Notes: a model not told the origin generated them from the sequence alone. Shown: positions 25,143-34,066, counted from the first letter of the stretch. The stretch is DNA of 64,000 nucleotides from Brevibacterium marinum (GCF_011927955.1 NZ_JAATJN010000001.1:3658001-3722000); one strand, 5' to 3'. Translations and numbers: made by a program.

Positions 25143-26315
25143 ATGGAAGCAATATTTGCGGCCGCGATCGTCCTCGCCTTCATCGCCGTCGGCGAACTCG
25201 TCTCGATCTGGTCCAAGGCCCGCGTGCCCAGCCTGCTCGTGGCGATGCTCGGCATCTTCATCTTCGCGAAGATCGGAATCGTCCCGGACTCCGTGGTCGA
25301 CGATTCCATGCTCGTCCAGATCTACACGATTCTGGTGGCGCCCCTGCTCTTCCATATGGGTACACTGATCCCGCTTCGCGTGATGCTCAAGCAGTGGCGC
25401 TCGGTGATCATTGCCGTCTCCGGCATGATCGTCGCCGTTCTGCTCATCCTCGCGGTCGTCGCTCCGCTCTTCGGCTTCGAGACCTTCGTCGCCGGGTCCG
25501 GTCCGCTGGCCGGCGGCATCGTCGCCACCGGCCTCACCACCGAAGGACTGACGGCCCATGGGGCGGCCTCGGCGATCATCGTCCTTCCGGCACTCGTACT
25601 CATGCTGCAATCGCTGCCATCGATGCCGATGACGAACTTCTTTCTGCGCCGCTACGCCACCAAGCTGCGCGACAGCGGCGAACTCCACGAACTCGCCCAA
25701 GCCCACCAAGAGGAGGAGGAGGAGGCAGCTGCGAAGAAGAAGCTCGTGACCCTGCCTCAGTTCCTCGTCGACAACCAGCTGTTCATGCTCTTCCTCATCC
25801 TCGTCGGCGGATCTCTGGCAACGCTCATCGAGATTCCGACCCACATCCCCTCCTCGATCGTCGCCCTCATCCTCGGCATCCTCGCCACCTGGCTCGGACT
25901 CTCACCCGACAAGGCGATGGAACGGTCGAACTCATTCGGCGTCGCCATGTCGGGCGTGATCGCGATCGTCATGGCCCCACTCGTCGCGGCCTCGGTCCAG
26001 GACGTCATCAACGCCTTCGTGCCGACCGTGACGATCCTCATCGTCGGCGGCATCGGCATCATCGGCGGCGGCTACATCGCCACGAAGCTTCTCAAGTGGA
26101 AGGCCCCGCTGGGAATGTCGGTGGCACTGACCGCGATGTACGGGTTCCCCGCCGACTACCTGCTGACCAATGAGGTGGCCCGCTCCATCGCACGCGACGA
26201 CGATGAGAAGGAAGCTCTTCTCAACGTCATGCTCCCACCGATGCTCGTCGGCGGCTTCACCTCGGTATCCGCCGGCTCCGTGGTCATCGCCAGCGTCCTT
26301 GTCAGCCTGCTCTGA
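25143..26315 (+). CDS. Cation:proton antiporter (CPA-type) membrane protein
   Basis: A 390-residue membrane protein with about ten hydrophobic spans and the CPA repeat architecture: MEAIFAAAIVLAFIAVGELV at the start, then MGTLIPLRVMLKQW, then a second repeat after residue 200 (FMLFLILVGGSLATLI). A charged loop rich in Glu/Lys (HQEEEEEAAAKKK) splits the halves. GAAAGGAT precedes the ATG. Ion specificity cannot be read. The M20 gene follows after 47 bp, so they may be co-transcribed. Confidence 0.75.
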   Translation: MEAIFAAAIVLAFIAVGELVSIWSKARVPSLLVAMLGIFIFAKIGIVPDSVVDDSMLVQIYTILVAPLLFHMGTLIPLRVMLKQWRSVIIAVSGMIVAVLLILAVVAPLFGFETFVAGSGPLAGGIVATGLTTEGLTAHGAASAIIVLPALVLMLQSLPSMPMTNFFLRRYATKLRDSGELHELAQAHQEEEEEAAAKKKLVTLPQFLVDNQLFMLFLILVGGSLATLIEIPTHIPSSIVALILGILATWLGLSPDKAMERSNSFGVAMSGVIAIVMAPLVAASVQDVINAFVPTVTILIVGGIGIIGGGYIATKLLKWKAPLGMSVALTAMYGFPADYLLTNEVARSIARDDDEKEALLNVMLPPMLVGGFTSVSAGSVVIASVLVSLL

Positions 26316-26362
26316 GGCACCCGCCTCACTCCCATCAAACCCCCGTCAGGAGACGTGGTCAT

Positions 26363-27568
26363 ATGCCGGAACTTCTCGCCCAGGCGAGCGCCCTCCTCCC
26401 CCAGCTTCAGGATCTCCGTCGCCGCCTGCACGCCCACCCGGAGGTCGGCTTGGACCTTCCACGCACACAGGCCGAGGTCCTCACCGCGCTCGAGGGCCTC
26501 GACCTGGAAATGAGCACGGGAGTCGAAACCACTTCAGTGGTGGCGGTCCTGCGTGGCAGGCACCCCGACAGGCCCACAGAGCCTCCCGCGGTGCTCCTGC
26601 GCGGGGACATGGATGCTCTGCCCATCGAGGAGCTGACCGACGAGCCGTTCAGAGCGACGAACGGAAACATGCACGCCTGCGGCCACGACCTCCACACCGC
26701 AGGACTCGTCGGTGCCGCGAAGCTGCTGCACGCCCACCGCGACGAGCTGACCGGTGATGTGGTGTTCATGTTCCAACCCGGTGAGGAGGGGTATAACGGC
26801 GCGTCGGTCATGATCGGCGAGGGCGTTCTCGACGCCACGGGTACACGGGCGGTCGCCGCATTCGGCGCTCACGTCCACATGGGTCCCAGGGGCGTCGTCA
26901 CGACCAAGCCCGGGACGCTGCAGGCCGGGTCCAACGTCCTGAACATCACCCTCCACGGACGTGGGGGCCACGGGTCCCAGCCGCAGTCGGCCGTCGACCC
27001 GGTCCCTGCCCTGGCCGAACTCGTCACCGCCCTGCAGAACATGGTCAGCCGGCGCATCCGCACCTTCGACCCGATCGCCCTGTCCGTGACACAGCTGAAG
27101 GCGGGCGAGGCGGTCAACGTCATCCCCGCCTCGGCGAGCTTGGGGGCCACGGTCCGCACCCTGTCCCAGGAGTCACTGGACATCGTCCGGGCCCGATCGA
27201 AGCAGCTGGCCCGGGGCATCGCGGAGGCCCACGGATGCACCGCCGAGGTGGACTTCGAGGTCCAATACCCCGTGACCGTCAACGATGAGGCCGAGACCGC
27301 ATGGGCGATCGATCAGGTCCGCGGCCTGCTCGGTGAGGATCGGGTGGAGGTCGCGCCGTACCCGATCATGCCCAGCGAGGACTTCTCCTTCGTGCTGCAG
27401 GAGGTGCCGGGCACCTACATGATGCTCGGCGCCAGACGCACCGATGTCCCAGAAGAACGGCAGGGCGACAATCACTCCCCCTTCGTCGTCTTCGACGATT
27501 CCGTCCTCGGCGAGCAGGCGGCTCTGTTGGCACACCTGGCCATCGAACGGCTGAGTCAGGAGCTCTGA
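26363..27568 (+). CDS. M20 family amidohydrolase/metallopeptidase
   Basis: A 401-residue zinc hydrolase of the hippurate/N-acyl-amino-acid/IAA-conjugate type. It shows RRLHAHPEVGLDLPRTQ, LLRGDMDALPIEE, the metal motif HACGHDLHTAGLVGA, FMFQPGEEGYNGASVMI (catalytic Glu pair) and, at the end, PSEDFSFVLQ. It probably releases an acyl group from an amino acid in the cytosol. Its last 13 bp overlap the convergent DUF1992 gene. Confidence 0.9.
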   Translation: MPELLAQASALLPQLQDLRRRLHAHPEVGLDLPRTQAEVLTALEGLDLEMSTGVETTSVVAVLRGRHPDRPTEPPAVLLRGDMDALPIEELTDEPFRATNGNMHACGHDLHTAGLVGAAKLLHAHRDELTGDVVFMFQPGEEGYNGASVMIGEGVLDATGTRAVAAFGAHVHMGPRGVVTTKPGTLQAGSNVLNITLHGRGGHGSQPQSAVDPVPALAELVTALQNMVSRRIRTFDPIALSVTQLKAGEAVNVIPASASLGATVRTLSQESLDIVRARSKQLARGIAEAHGCTAEVDFEVQYPVTVNDEAETAWAIDQVRGLLGEDRVEVAPYPIMPSEDFSFVLQEVPGTYMMLGARRTDVPEERQGDNHSPFVVFDDSVLGEQAALLAHLAIERLSQEL

Positions 27569-28080
27569 CGCCGCTTCCTCTGCCACCACCGCCGAGGCTG
27601 TTCCCGGCTCTCCCTCTGACCATCGTTGGGGGTCGGGGTCGGGTTCGTCGTCTGCTCGCGTGTGGCCGCTCGGCGCCGACGCCAGGCGATGACCTCGTCC
27701 TCGACCTTGCGGGGCGGGGTGAATACGGGCGGTCCCTCCCGCAGATCCATGATCGCGGCGCGGACGCGGTCGTTGAAACCGGCGAGATACTCACGGACCT
27801 GAGTCTCTGTTGTGAAGGCATCGAGGGTGTCTTCGAGGACGGCGTTCTCCTTGCGCAGCTGGAAGGCCGCAGGTGCGACGCCGTTGAGCTCCTCGCGGTC
27901 CATCTTCTGCTTGATCCACCAGTCGGGGTCCTCGGAGTTGTGGAGACCAGTCAGGGGCTTTCCGAGGCCGGGGAGATCGTCGAAATCGCCACGTCTGATG
28001 GCGGCGTCGAGCGCGGATTCGACGATCGCATTGCGATCCTCGAGCGAGTTCATCCGGCGTGGGGCTTCATCCTCATTCAT
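27556..28080 (-). CDS. DUF1992 (DnaJ-homologue subfamily C28-like) protein
   Basis: A 174-residue protein carrying the DUF1992 signature: ESALDAAIRRGDFDDLPGLGKPL followed by PDWWIKQKMDRE. The tail is basic (RRWWQRKRRQSS). The ATG at 28078-28080 is preferred because GGAGG lies 7 bp upstream. Function is unknown; there is no J domain. Convergent 3' overlap with the M20 gene. Confidence 0.85.
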   Translation of the reverse strand: MNEDEAPRRMNSLEDRNAIVESALDAAIRRGDFDDLPGLGKPLTGLHNSEDPDWWIKQKMDREELNGVAPAAFQLRKENAVLEDTLDAFTTETQVREYLAGFNDRVRAAIMDLREGPPVFTPPRKVEDEVIAWRRRRAATREQTTNPTPTPNDGQRESREQPRRWWQRKRRQSS

Positions 28081-28165
28081 CGCGGTGCCTCCATTGCACT
28101 GTCCTGCGCACTTTTTCACACGTTATAGAAGTGGCGGGGAACGCGCAATGAGATGAATGCGAAGA

Positions 28166-28196
28166 AGCCCTGTGACCAGGTGACGATCACAGGGCT
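28166..28196 (-). terminator. Hairpin downstream of tRNA-Tyr
   Basis: Perfect ten-base arms AGCCCTGTGA and TCACAGGGCT with an 11-base loop, 14 bp past the 3' end of tRNA-Tyr on the minus strand. It is followed there by TTCTTCG, a weak T tract. Probable terminator. Confidence 0.6.
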
Positions 28197-28209
28197 CCCG
28201 CATTCTGCG

Positions 28210-28291
28210 TGGCAGATGAAGGATTCGAACCTTCGAAGGCAATGCCGGCTGATTTACAGTCAGCTCCCTTTGGCCGCTCGGGCAATCTGCC
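28210..28291 (-). tRNA. tRNA-Tyr (anticodon GTA)
   Basis: Class II tRNA on the minus strand. Acceptor GGCAGAT pairs with ATCTGCC, the anticodon arm is CTGA-CTGTAAA-TCAG, and a long variable arm (GCCGGCATTGCCTTC region) precedes the T arm with GTTCGAATC. CCA is not encoded. Confidence 0.96.
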
Positions 28292-28435
28292 GCAGCGTGT
28301 GCTCGATGAGCACGTGAAAATACTACAAGCACGCACCCGGTTTCACCAACTCGATTGACGCAGGTCACAGATGCGGGTCTCGACTAGACTCGATGACCAG
28401 ACACTCGACCAGCCACTCATCACAAAGGAGCATTC

Positions 28436-28927
28436 ATGGCCAGCGAATCCTCATTCGACGTCGTCAGCAAGGTCGACCGGCAAGAAGCCGACAATGCGCT
28501 GAATCAAGCGGCCAAGGAGATCCATTCCCGCTATGACTTCCGCGGCACCGACGCCTCGATCGCCTGGTCCGGAGAGTCCATTCAGATCAGAGCCGTCAGT
28601 GAGGACCGCGTCAAGGCGATCCTCGATGTGTTCCAGTCGAAACTCGTCAAGCGCGGCATCTCCCTGAAGTCCCTCGAGGACGGCGAGCCCTACCCCTCGG
28701 GCAAGGAGTACCGCATCGATGCGAGCCTGAAGGAAGGCATCGACAAGGAGAACGCGAAGAAGATCTCGAAGACCATCCGCGACGAGGGACCCAAGGGCGT
28801 CAAGGCTCAGATCCAGGGCGATGAGCTGCGTGTGAGCTCGAAGAAGCGCGATGACCTGCAGGAGGTCATCTCCCTGCTCAAGGGCAAGGATCTCGAAGTC
28901 GACCTGCAGTTCATCAACTACCGCTGA
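28436..28927 (+). CDS. YajQ family nucleotide-binding protein
   Basis: A 163-residue member of the YajQ/UPF0234 family, whose members in some bacteria bind nucleotides including cyclic di-GMP. Visible family features are [56 protein letters not shown] as shorter conserved blocks, and the end [15 protein letters not shown] lies 8 bp before the ATG. Role here unknown. Confidence 0.94.
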   Translation: MASESSFDVVSKVDRQEADNALNQAAKEIHSRYDFRGTDASIAWSGESIQIRAVSEDRVKAILDVFQSKLVKRGISLKSLEDGEPYPSGKEYRIDASLKEGIDKENAKKISKTIRDEGPKGVKAQIQGDELRVSSKKRDDLQEVISLLKGKDLEVDLQFINYR

Positions 28928-28958
28928 GCCGGACACTCTACCTGCAAGAAGTGTTCTC

Positions 28959-29002
28959 GGACCTGCCTGCACCGTGTCTGCGGACGCTGTGCAGGCAGGT
29001 CC
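28959..29002. terminator. Long hairpin after yajQ
   Basis: Perfect 14-base arms GGACCTGCCTGCAC and GTGCAGGCAGGTCC with a 16-base loop, 32 bp after the yajQ stop. There is no T run after it on the plus strand, so it may be a transcript-stabilising hairpin or a non-canonical terminator. Confidence 0.5.
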
Positions 29003-29134
29003 TCTGCATTCACCGACGTTCCCCTCCCCTGCGCCCTCCGACCCCGCATACCTCATAACGGCGGCTCGGCGACCCTGATGACGCAGCAAGACCACTTCTG
29101 ACCGCCCCGGTCGTCCTTTGACCGGAAGATGACG

Positions 29135-29167
29135 GTGCGCGACGCAGATCGACGATCTGCCGCGCAC
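29135..29167. promoter_or_regulatory. Compound inverted repeat in the metE leader
   Basis: Outer arms GTGCGC and GCGCAC enclose inner arms GCAGATC and GATCTGC, with a small internal loop (GAC opposite C) and a three-base loop. It ends 82 bp before the metE start. It could be a leader hairpin or a regulator site; the sequence alone does not decide. Confidence 0.35.
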
Positions 29168-29249
29168 GTGGCTGCGTTCGCCGTCAGGATGGCGGCATGT
29201 CCATCACATACTCCCCCGGACAGAGAGCTCAGCGAACGGACACACGGTT

Positions 29250-30536
29250 ATGACCTGCACATTTCCCAAAGCCACCATCACCGGCTATCCCCGTACCGGG
29301 CCCGCGCGCGAACTGAAGACGGCGCTCGAGAGCTATTGGGCCGGCCGCATCGACTCCGAGGTCTTCTCCCAGTCCGTGCATACCCTGCGGCTGAGCACCT
29401 ATCACCGGCTGCGGGAGCTGGGCCTGAACGAGGACTACGCGATTCCCGCCTCCTACAGCCACTACGATCATGTCTTCGACACCGCACTGACCGTCGGGCT
29501 CGTCGATTCGGAGACGAGCGGGACCGACTTCGACCTCGACGAATACTTCGCCCTGGCTCGGGGCACGGCGCAGCGGTCACCGCTGGAGTTGACCAAGTGG
29601 TTCGACACGAACTACCACTATCTGGCTCCCGAACTCGACGACTCCACGAGGTTCAGAGCCCACCCGCAGCACCTGCTCTCTCTCGTGTCGGAGGCCCGGG
29701 CAGCCGGTCACAGGATCCGGCCCGTCCTCGTCGGACCCGTGACGCTGCTGGCACTGGCGAAGACAGCGCCCGGGGGCACCACCTCGGCGTTCGACCGTCT
29801 TGAGGAACTCACCGCCGCCTATCGCGACGTCATCGGCGTCCTCGCCGCCGCCGGAGTCGACTGGGTCCAGCTGGATGAGCCGGCACTCGCCACCGACTTC
29901 GCGGACCACACCGATCACCAGCTCGCCGAGGCGGCCTCCCGCGCTTACGCCACCCTGACCGGATCGGGCATCCACCCGCAGATCTTCGTCACCGCCCCCT
30001 ACGGGAGTCTGCGAGCCGGACTGCCCGCACTGGCGAACTCGGGCATCGACGCACTCGGCGTCGACGTCTCGGCCGCGACTCGCGCGATCGACCCGGGCTA
30101 CGCGGACCGCATCGCGGCCGAGATCCCCGCCTCGGTCCGTCTCGTTGCGGGTGTCATCGACGGACGCAATGTCTGGGCCGACGATCTGCGCTCCAGCCTC
30201 ACAGTCTTGTACGATCTCGGCCGTGAGCCGCTCAGCGTCTCCACCTCGACCTCGCTGCTCCACGTCCCCCACACCGTGGCCGCGGAGGCGAACCTGCCGG
30301 TCGACGTCGCCTCATGGCTGTCCTTCGCCGAGGAGAAGGTCACCGAGGTCGAGGCCCTGGCGATGGCACTCGTCGACGGCCCGAAAGCACGGGCGGAGGC
30401 CTTCGCACGTGCCGACCGGGCCGAGCGGGCCCGTGCCGAATCCACCCGAGGCCACAGCGCGAAGATGACCGAATGTGCTGCGCGAGTCTCGGGTCAGCGC
30501 GGGGACGGCGTTGGCCCCAGGGTCACCGGGATGTAG
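29250..30536 (+). pseudogene. metE: Truncated cobalamin-independent methionine synthase (N-terminal domain only)
   Basis: Residues 1 to about 405 match the N-terminal barrel of MetE: ITGYPRTGPARELKTALESYWAG, KWFDTNYHYLAPEL, VLVGPVTLLALAK, GVDWVQLDEPAL and DVASWLSFAEEKVTEVEALA. A complete MetE is about 750 residues. The C-terminal barrel, which holds the zinc ligands and the homocysteine site, is absent. After ERARAESTRGHSAKM the frame runs about 20 unrelated residues into the 3' end of the opposite-strand RelA/SpoT gene and stops. The remnant cannot be a normal methionine synthase. The open frame is intact, so the loss may be recent. Confidence 0.85.
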
Positions 30537-31426
30537 TAGAGACCCTTCGAATCCTCTTCGACCGTGACTCGGAGGCGGTCATCGACGCTGACGAAGTCGC
30601 TGACCTTGATCGTGCCTTTGGAATCGGAGAGCTTGCGGACCGCGAAGGCGGGGATGAGCCCCTGACGGCCGTCACCGTCGACCGCAAGAGCGTACTTGGG
30701 TCCCGTGGCCCGAACCTTGACCTCGATGGTGTCCTCGACCTCGCTCGGCAATTCGGTGTCGAGATCGGGATTCGTCAGTGCGGAGAGCTCGACGGCGAGC
30801 GTGTCGGCCATATCATCGACCGTGGCGAGCATGTTCGCCATAGCCCGGGCGAACTCTCCGTGCAGCTCGCTGGGCTTCATGGCGGCGCCGGGCTTGTACA
30901 TGTCCTCGTGGGTCAGCTCGCCCCAAGCGTCCTGGAGCCTGGTCTTGACCTGGATCTCGGCGAAGACCGATTCTCCCTGGTCGGCAGGGATCCGCAAGGT
31001 CACGTGACAGGCCCGGTATCCGCTGGGCTTGGGCGGGTCGACGTAGTTCTTCTGATCGATGAGAACGAAGGAACCCAGCTGCTGCGGGTCCCGCAGAGCG
31101 TCGAACATCATCGTCTGATCACGCGGGGACTTGCACAGCACCTTCACTCCGACGATGTCGCGGATGTGATTCTCCACCTCGCGAGGCGTCGTGATCTCCA
31201 GCCCCGGATCCTCGGCTGCCTTCTCGACCAGCTTCGCCAGAGTCCGGGCTGGGTCTTTGATCCGGTGCCCATCGACGTCCAGGCGGGAGATGTCCTTGTC
31301 CTTGAGCAGGCCCTTCTGCTGCTGTTTGAGCCAAGCCTTGATCCGCACGGCGGCTGCCTCCCACACGTCCCGACGCTGCGCATAGGCGTCTGTGACCACT
31401 TGCCTCATCGCCGAATCCGCGCTCAC
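30494..31426 (-). CDS. RelA/SpoT-domain protein (small alarmone synthetase-like) with S1/OB-like tail
   Basis: A 310-residue protein. Residues about 45-200 hold the alarmone synthetase motifs: GHRIKDPARTLAKL, IRDIVGVKVLC, NYVDPPKPSGYRACHVTL, and AEIQVKTRLQDAWGELTHEDMYK, with the G-loop Tyr and catalytic Glu in place. There is no HD hydrolase domain and no TGS/ACT region. The last 80 or so residues (IEVKVRATGPKYALAV, RQGLIPAFAV, SDFVSVDDRLRVTV) look like an S1/OB fold. It may make (p)ppGpp-type nucleotides; activity is inferred. It follows fprA copy 2 by about 125 bp on the same strand's upstream side and abuts the metE remnant at its 3' end. Confidence 0.78.
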   Translation of the reverse strand: MSADSAMRQVVTDAYAQRRDVWEAAAVRIKAWLKQQQKGLLKDKDISRLDVDGHRIKDPARTLAKLVEKAAEDPGLEITTPREVENHIRDIVGVKVLCKSPRDQTMMFDALRDPQQLGSFVLIDQKNYVDPPKPSGYRACHVTLRIPADQGESVFAEIQVKTRLQDAWGELTHEDMYKPGAAMKPSELHGEFARAMANMLATVDDMADTLAVELSALTNPDLDTELPSEVEDTIEVKVRATGPKYALAVDGDGRQGLIPAFAVRKLSDSKGTIKVSDFVSVDDRLRVTVEEDSKGLYYIPVTLGPTPSPR

Positions 31427-31552
31427 CGTTCCTCCTTGGCCTCAGGGGTCCCGTCGTCATTTCGCACCACTCCCATCAAACCACGAGCGCGCCACCGATG
31501 CGGTGACGCGCTCGCTGATCGTCGTTTCCAGCTGTGCTCGGTGACCTCTGGG

Positions 31553-32971
31553 TCAGTGCCCCGATGCGGGCGACGCGACCGGCTCCGGCTGCAGGTGGTT
31601 GCGGGCCTCGGCCAACATGCCCTCACGAGTGGCGATCTTCACACGCTCACGACCCTGCGCCTCACCAAGAACCTTCTCCGCCACCTCGACCCGGTGATAA
31701 CCCTCCCAATCCGCGTAGTCAACGCCCTTGGACTCAAGGAGATCGACGATCGAGCCCTCATCCGGATACACAGGCTCAGTCAACACACCCGCGGCACGAT
31801 CATCAAGAATATGCCCGATCGTCTCCAAAGCATCGCCCTTCGTATGCCCGATCAACCCCACCGGACCACGCTTGATCCACCCAGTCGCATACACGCCCTG
31901 AACCACATCCGCCTCGGCAGAGGACACCTGATCGTCGGAATCGACGACACGACCCTCATGATTCGGAATCACACCCTTACCCGCGTCGAAGGGCAACTGC
32001 GGCAACGCGGTACCCGCATACCCCACCGCCCGGTACACAGCCTCGAACTCCCAGTCGTGGAACGTGCCGGTACCGAGGACCCCACCCGAACCGTCCAGCT
32101 CCATCCTTTCCGTGCGCAGACCCATCACACGATCCTCCCCGAGAACGGCCACCGGCGCATGAAGGAAGTGCAGATGCAGACGACGCTTAGCCCCGACAGG
32201 TTCACGCATCGTGAAGTCAGTCAGCGTCTTCGCAACCTGCTTAGTCTGATTGCTGGCTTCGATCGCCTCCAACGACCCGTCATCGAACTCAAAATCCTCC
32301 GGATAGACGATGAGGTCGACATCCTTGACATGCCCCAACTCGCGCAGCTCCAAGGGAGTGAACTTCGCCTGAGCCGGCCCGCGCCTGCCGAACACATGCA
32401 CATCGGTCACCCGCGATGACTTCAACCCCTCATAGACATGATCGGGAATCTCCGTCGTATGGAGATCATCGGGCTGCTTCGACAACACCCGCGCCACATC
32501 GAGGGCCACATTGCCATTGCCGATGACAGCAACCTTCTCCGCCTCCAAAGGCCACGTCTGGGCCACATCCGGATGCGAGTCATACCAATTGACGAACTCC
32601 GCAGCCCCATACGAACCAGGCAGATCCACACCAGGAAGACTCAACGAAGCATCGACGAAGCAACCGGTCGAGAAGACCACCGCATCATACCGATCGGTCA
32701 ACTCCTCCAAGGCGATGTCAACACCGTACTCCACATTCGAAAACAGACGGATGTCACCCCGATCGAGGACCTTGATCAACGCATTGACGATACCCTTGAT
32801 CCGCGGATGGTCCGGAGCCACCCCATAGCGGACAAGTCCGAACGGAGTCGGCAGACGCTCGAAGAGATCAATACTGATCTCGAAATCACGCTCGGCCTTG
32901 GTCAGCAGATCGGCCGCATAGATCCCGGCAGGGCCGGCACCCACGATAGCCACTCGGAAGGGACGCGTCAT
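31553..32971 (-). CDS. fprA: Ferredoxin-NADP+ reductase, FprA-type (copy 2)
   Basis: A 472-residue protein identical to copy 1 from FRVAIVGAGPAG to GMLAEARN; only the first four residues (MTRP) and the last dozen (HLQPEPVASPASGH) differ. All FAD and NADPH motifs are intact. The ATG at 32969-32971 is chosen because AGAGAGGT lies 6 bp upstream; a GTG two codons earlier is also open. It has its own upstream region and no ferredoxin neighbour. A possible minus-strand promoter (TTGTTA, 17 bp, GATACA) lies in 33000-33035. Confidence 0.95.
   Translation of the reverse strand: MTRPFRVAIVGAGPAGIYAADLLTKAERDFEISIDLFERLPTPFGLVRYGVAPDHPRIKGIVNALIKVLDRGDIRLFSNVEYGVDIALEELTDRYDAVVFSTGCFVDASLSLPGVDLPGSYGAAEFVNWYDSHPDVAQTWPLEAEKVAVIGNGNVALDVARVLSKQPDDLHTTEIPDHVYEGLKSSRVTDVHVFGRRGPAQAKFTPLELRELGHVKDVDLIVYPEDFEFDDGSLEAIEASNQTKQVAKTLTDFTMREPVGAKRRLHLHFLHAPVAVLGEDRVMGLRTERMELDGSGGVLGTGTFHDWEFEAVYRAVGYAGTALPQLPFDAGKGVIPNHEGRVVDSDDQVSSAEADVVQGVYATGWIKRGPVGLIGHTKGDALETIGHILDDRAAGVLTEPVYPDEGSIVDLLESKGVDYADWEGYHRVEVAEKVLGEAQGRERVKIATREGMLAEARNHLQPEPVASPASGH
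31596..32962. repeat. Long direct repeat, copy B (fprA)
   Basis: Second copy of the 1,367-bp block at 12565-13931, same orientation, with no difference that I can find. No terminal inverted repeats, target duplication or transposase lies at either edge. The edges fall inside the gene at both ends, a pattern more like gene conversion or segmental duplication than transposition. Confidence 0.95.
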
Positions 32972-33092
32972 TCTCACACCTCTCTAGTCAGTCAGTTCCG
33001 ATTGTATCGGCAACGAAGGTACTCCTAACAAACACGTGACGAAACTCGCATTCTCGTCCCATCTGACAGAATCGGTCGGCGCTTCTCCCCCG

Positions 33093-33098
33093 TATCAT
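33093..33098 (+). promoter_or_regulatory. Candidate -10 element for the RarD-like gene
   Basis: TATCAT lies 12 bp before the GTG start codon. A transcript starting 6-7 bp downstream would be nearly leaderless, which is common in actinobacteria and would fit the lack of a ribosome site. No good -35 is seen. Confidence 0.35.
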
Positions 33099-33110
33099 TA
33101 GACTCGCCAT

Positions 33111-34025
33111 GTGAACCCAGATCCGTCTCCAGATTCGAATGCTCTTCGCCGAACCGGGTTGGCCAATGGTCTGGCCGCCTACCTGCTGTGGGGGCTCATC
33201 CCACTCCTGTTCGCGGCCGCGGCGCCGACCGGTGCGCTCGAGCTCGTGTCCCACCGCGTCATCTGGTCACTGCTCTTCTGCGCCATCCTCCTGGCCTTCA
33301 CCGGCGGATTCAAGCGCACCTGGAAGATCGTCCGGTCGGGTCGCACGTTCTGGCTGCTCGCCTTGGCCTCCGTGCTCATCGCCGTCAACTGGACGGGATT
33401 CGTCTACGGGGTCGAGACCGGTCGCCTCGTCGAGGTGTCGCTGGGTTACTATCTCAACCCCCTCATCTCCATCGGTCTGGGCGTCGTCTTCCTCGGCGAG
33501 AAGCTGCGGCCCCTGCAGTGGCTCGCCGCCGGGTTCGGTCTCACCGCCGTCATCATCGTCGGCCTCGGCATCGGGCGGATGCCCTACCTCGCGTTCACGG
33601 TCGCACTGTCCTTCGGCCTCTACGGACTGGTCAAGAACAAGGTGGGCGGTCGAGTCGGCGCATTGGAGGGAATGACCGTCGAGTCCGCCGTGCTGGCGAT
33701 CCCCAGCGCCATCTATCTCCTTGTCCTCGCCTCCCAAGGGCTGTCCACGTTCACAGGCTTCGGCGTCGGCCACGTCATCATCATCCTCGTCACGGGACCG
33801 GCCACGGCGATACCGTTGATCCTCTTCAGTGCCGCCGCGCGGAGGATTCCGCTGTCCTGGGTGGGCATGCTGCAGTACATCACGCCGACGATGCAATTCA
33901 TCACCGGTGTGTTCATCCTCGGTGAGTCGATGTCGACCACGCGGTGGATCGGCTTCTTCGTCATCTGGGTCGCCGTGGTCCTGCTCTGCACCGACATCGT
34001 CCGCCGGAGCAGGCGCAGACTGTAG
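33111..34025 (+). CDS. rarD: EamA/RarD-family transporter
   Basis: A 304-residue membrane protein with ten hydrophobic spans in two EamA repeats. It starts with the RarD-type GLANGLAAYLLWGLIPLLF and has ELVSHRVIWSLLF and FGLYGLVKNKVG. RarD was named for chloramphenicol sensitivity; real substrates are unknown. The start is a GTG at 33111, with no ribosome site visible, consistent with a leaderless mRNA. Confidence 0.88.
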   Translation: MNPDPSPDSNALRRTGLANGLAAYLLWGLIPLLFAAAAPTGALELVSHRVIWSLLFCAILLAFTGGFKRTWKIVRSGRTFWLLALASVLIAVNWTGFVYGVETGRLVEVSLGYYLNPLISIGLGVVFLGEKLRPLQWLAAGFGLTAVIIVGLGIGRMPYLAFTVALSFGLYGLVKNKVGGRVGALEGMTVESAVLAIPSAIYLLVLASQGLSTFTGFGVGHVIIILVTGPATAIPLILFSAAARRIPLSWVGMLQYITPTMQFITGVFILGESMSTTRWIGFFVIWVAVVLLCTDIVRRSRRRL

Positions 34026-34066
34026 TCGGGGTCGACGCTCACACGGCATTTCGCTTTTTCATCACC

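Larger units (their letters stand above)
28928..29249. other. 322-bp spacer between yajQ and metE remnant
   Basis: No protein gene is supported here. It contains two strong inverted repeats, listed separately at 28959-29002 and 29135-29167. I looked for a cobalamin or SAM riboswitch core before metE and did not recognise one. Confidence 0.5.

Noticed and set aside
28928..29249. Cobalamin or SAM riboswitch before metE
   Set aside because: The expected conserved core sequences were not found; only generic inverted repeats are present.
12565..32962. fprA duplication as a composite transposon or IS-mediated event
   Set aside because: No transposase, terminal inverted repeats or target-site duplication is visible at either copy.
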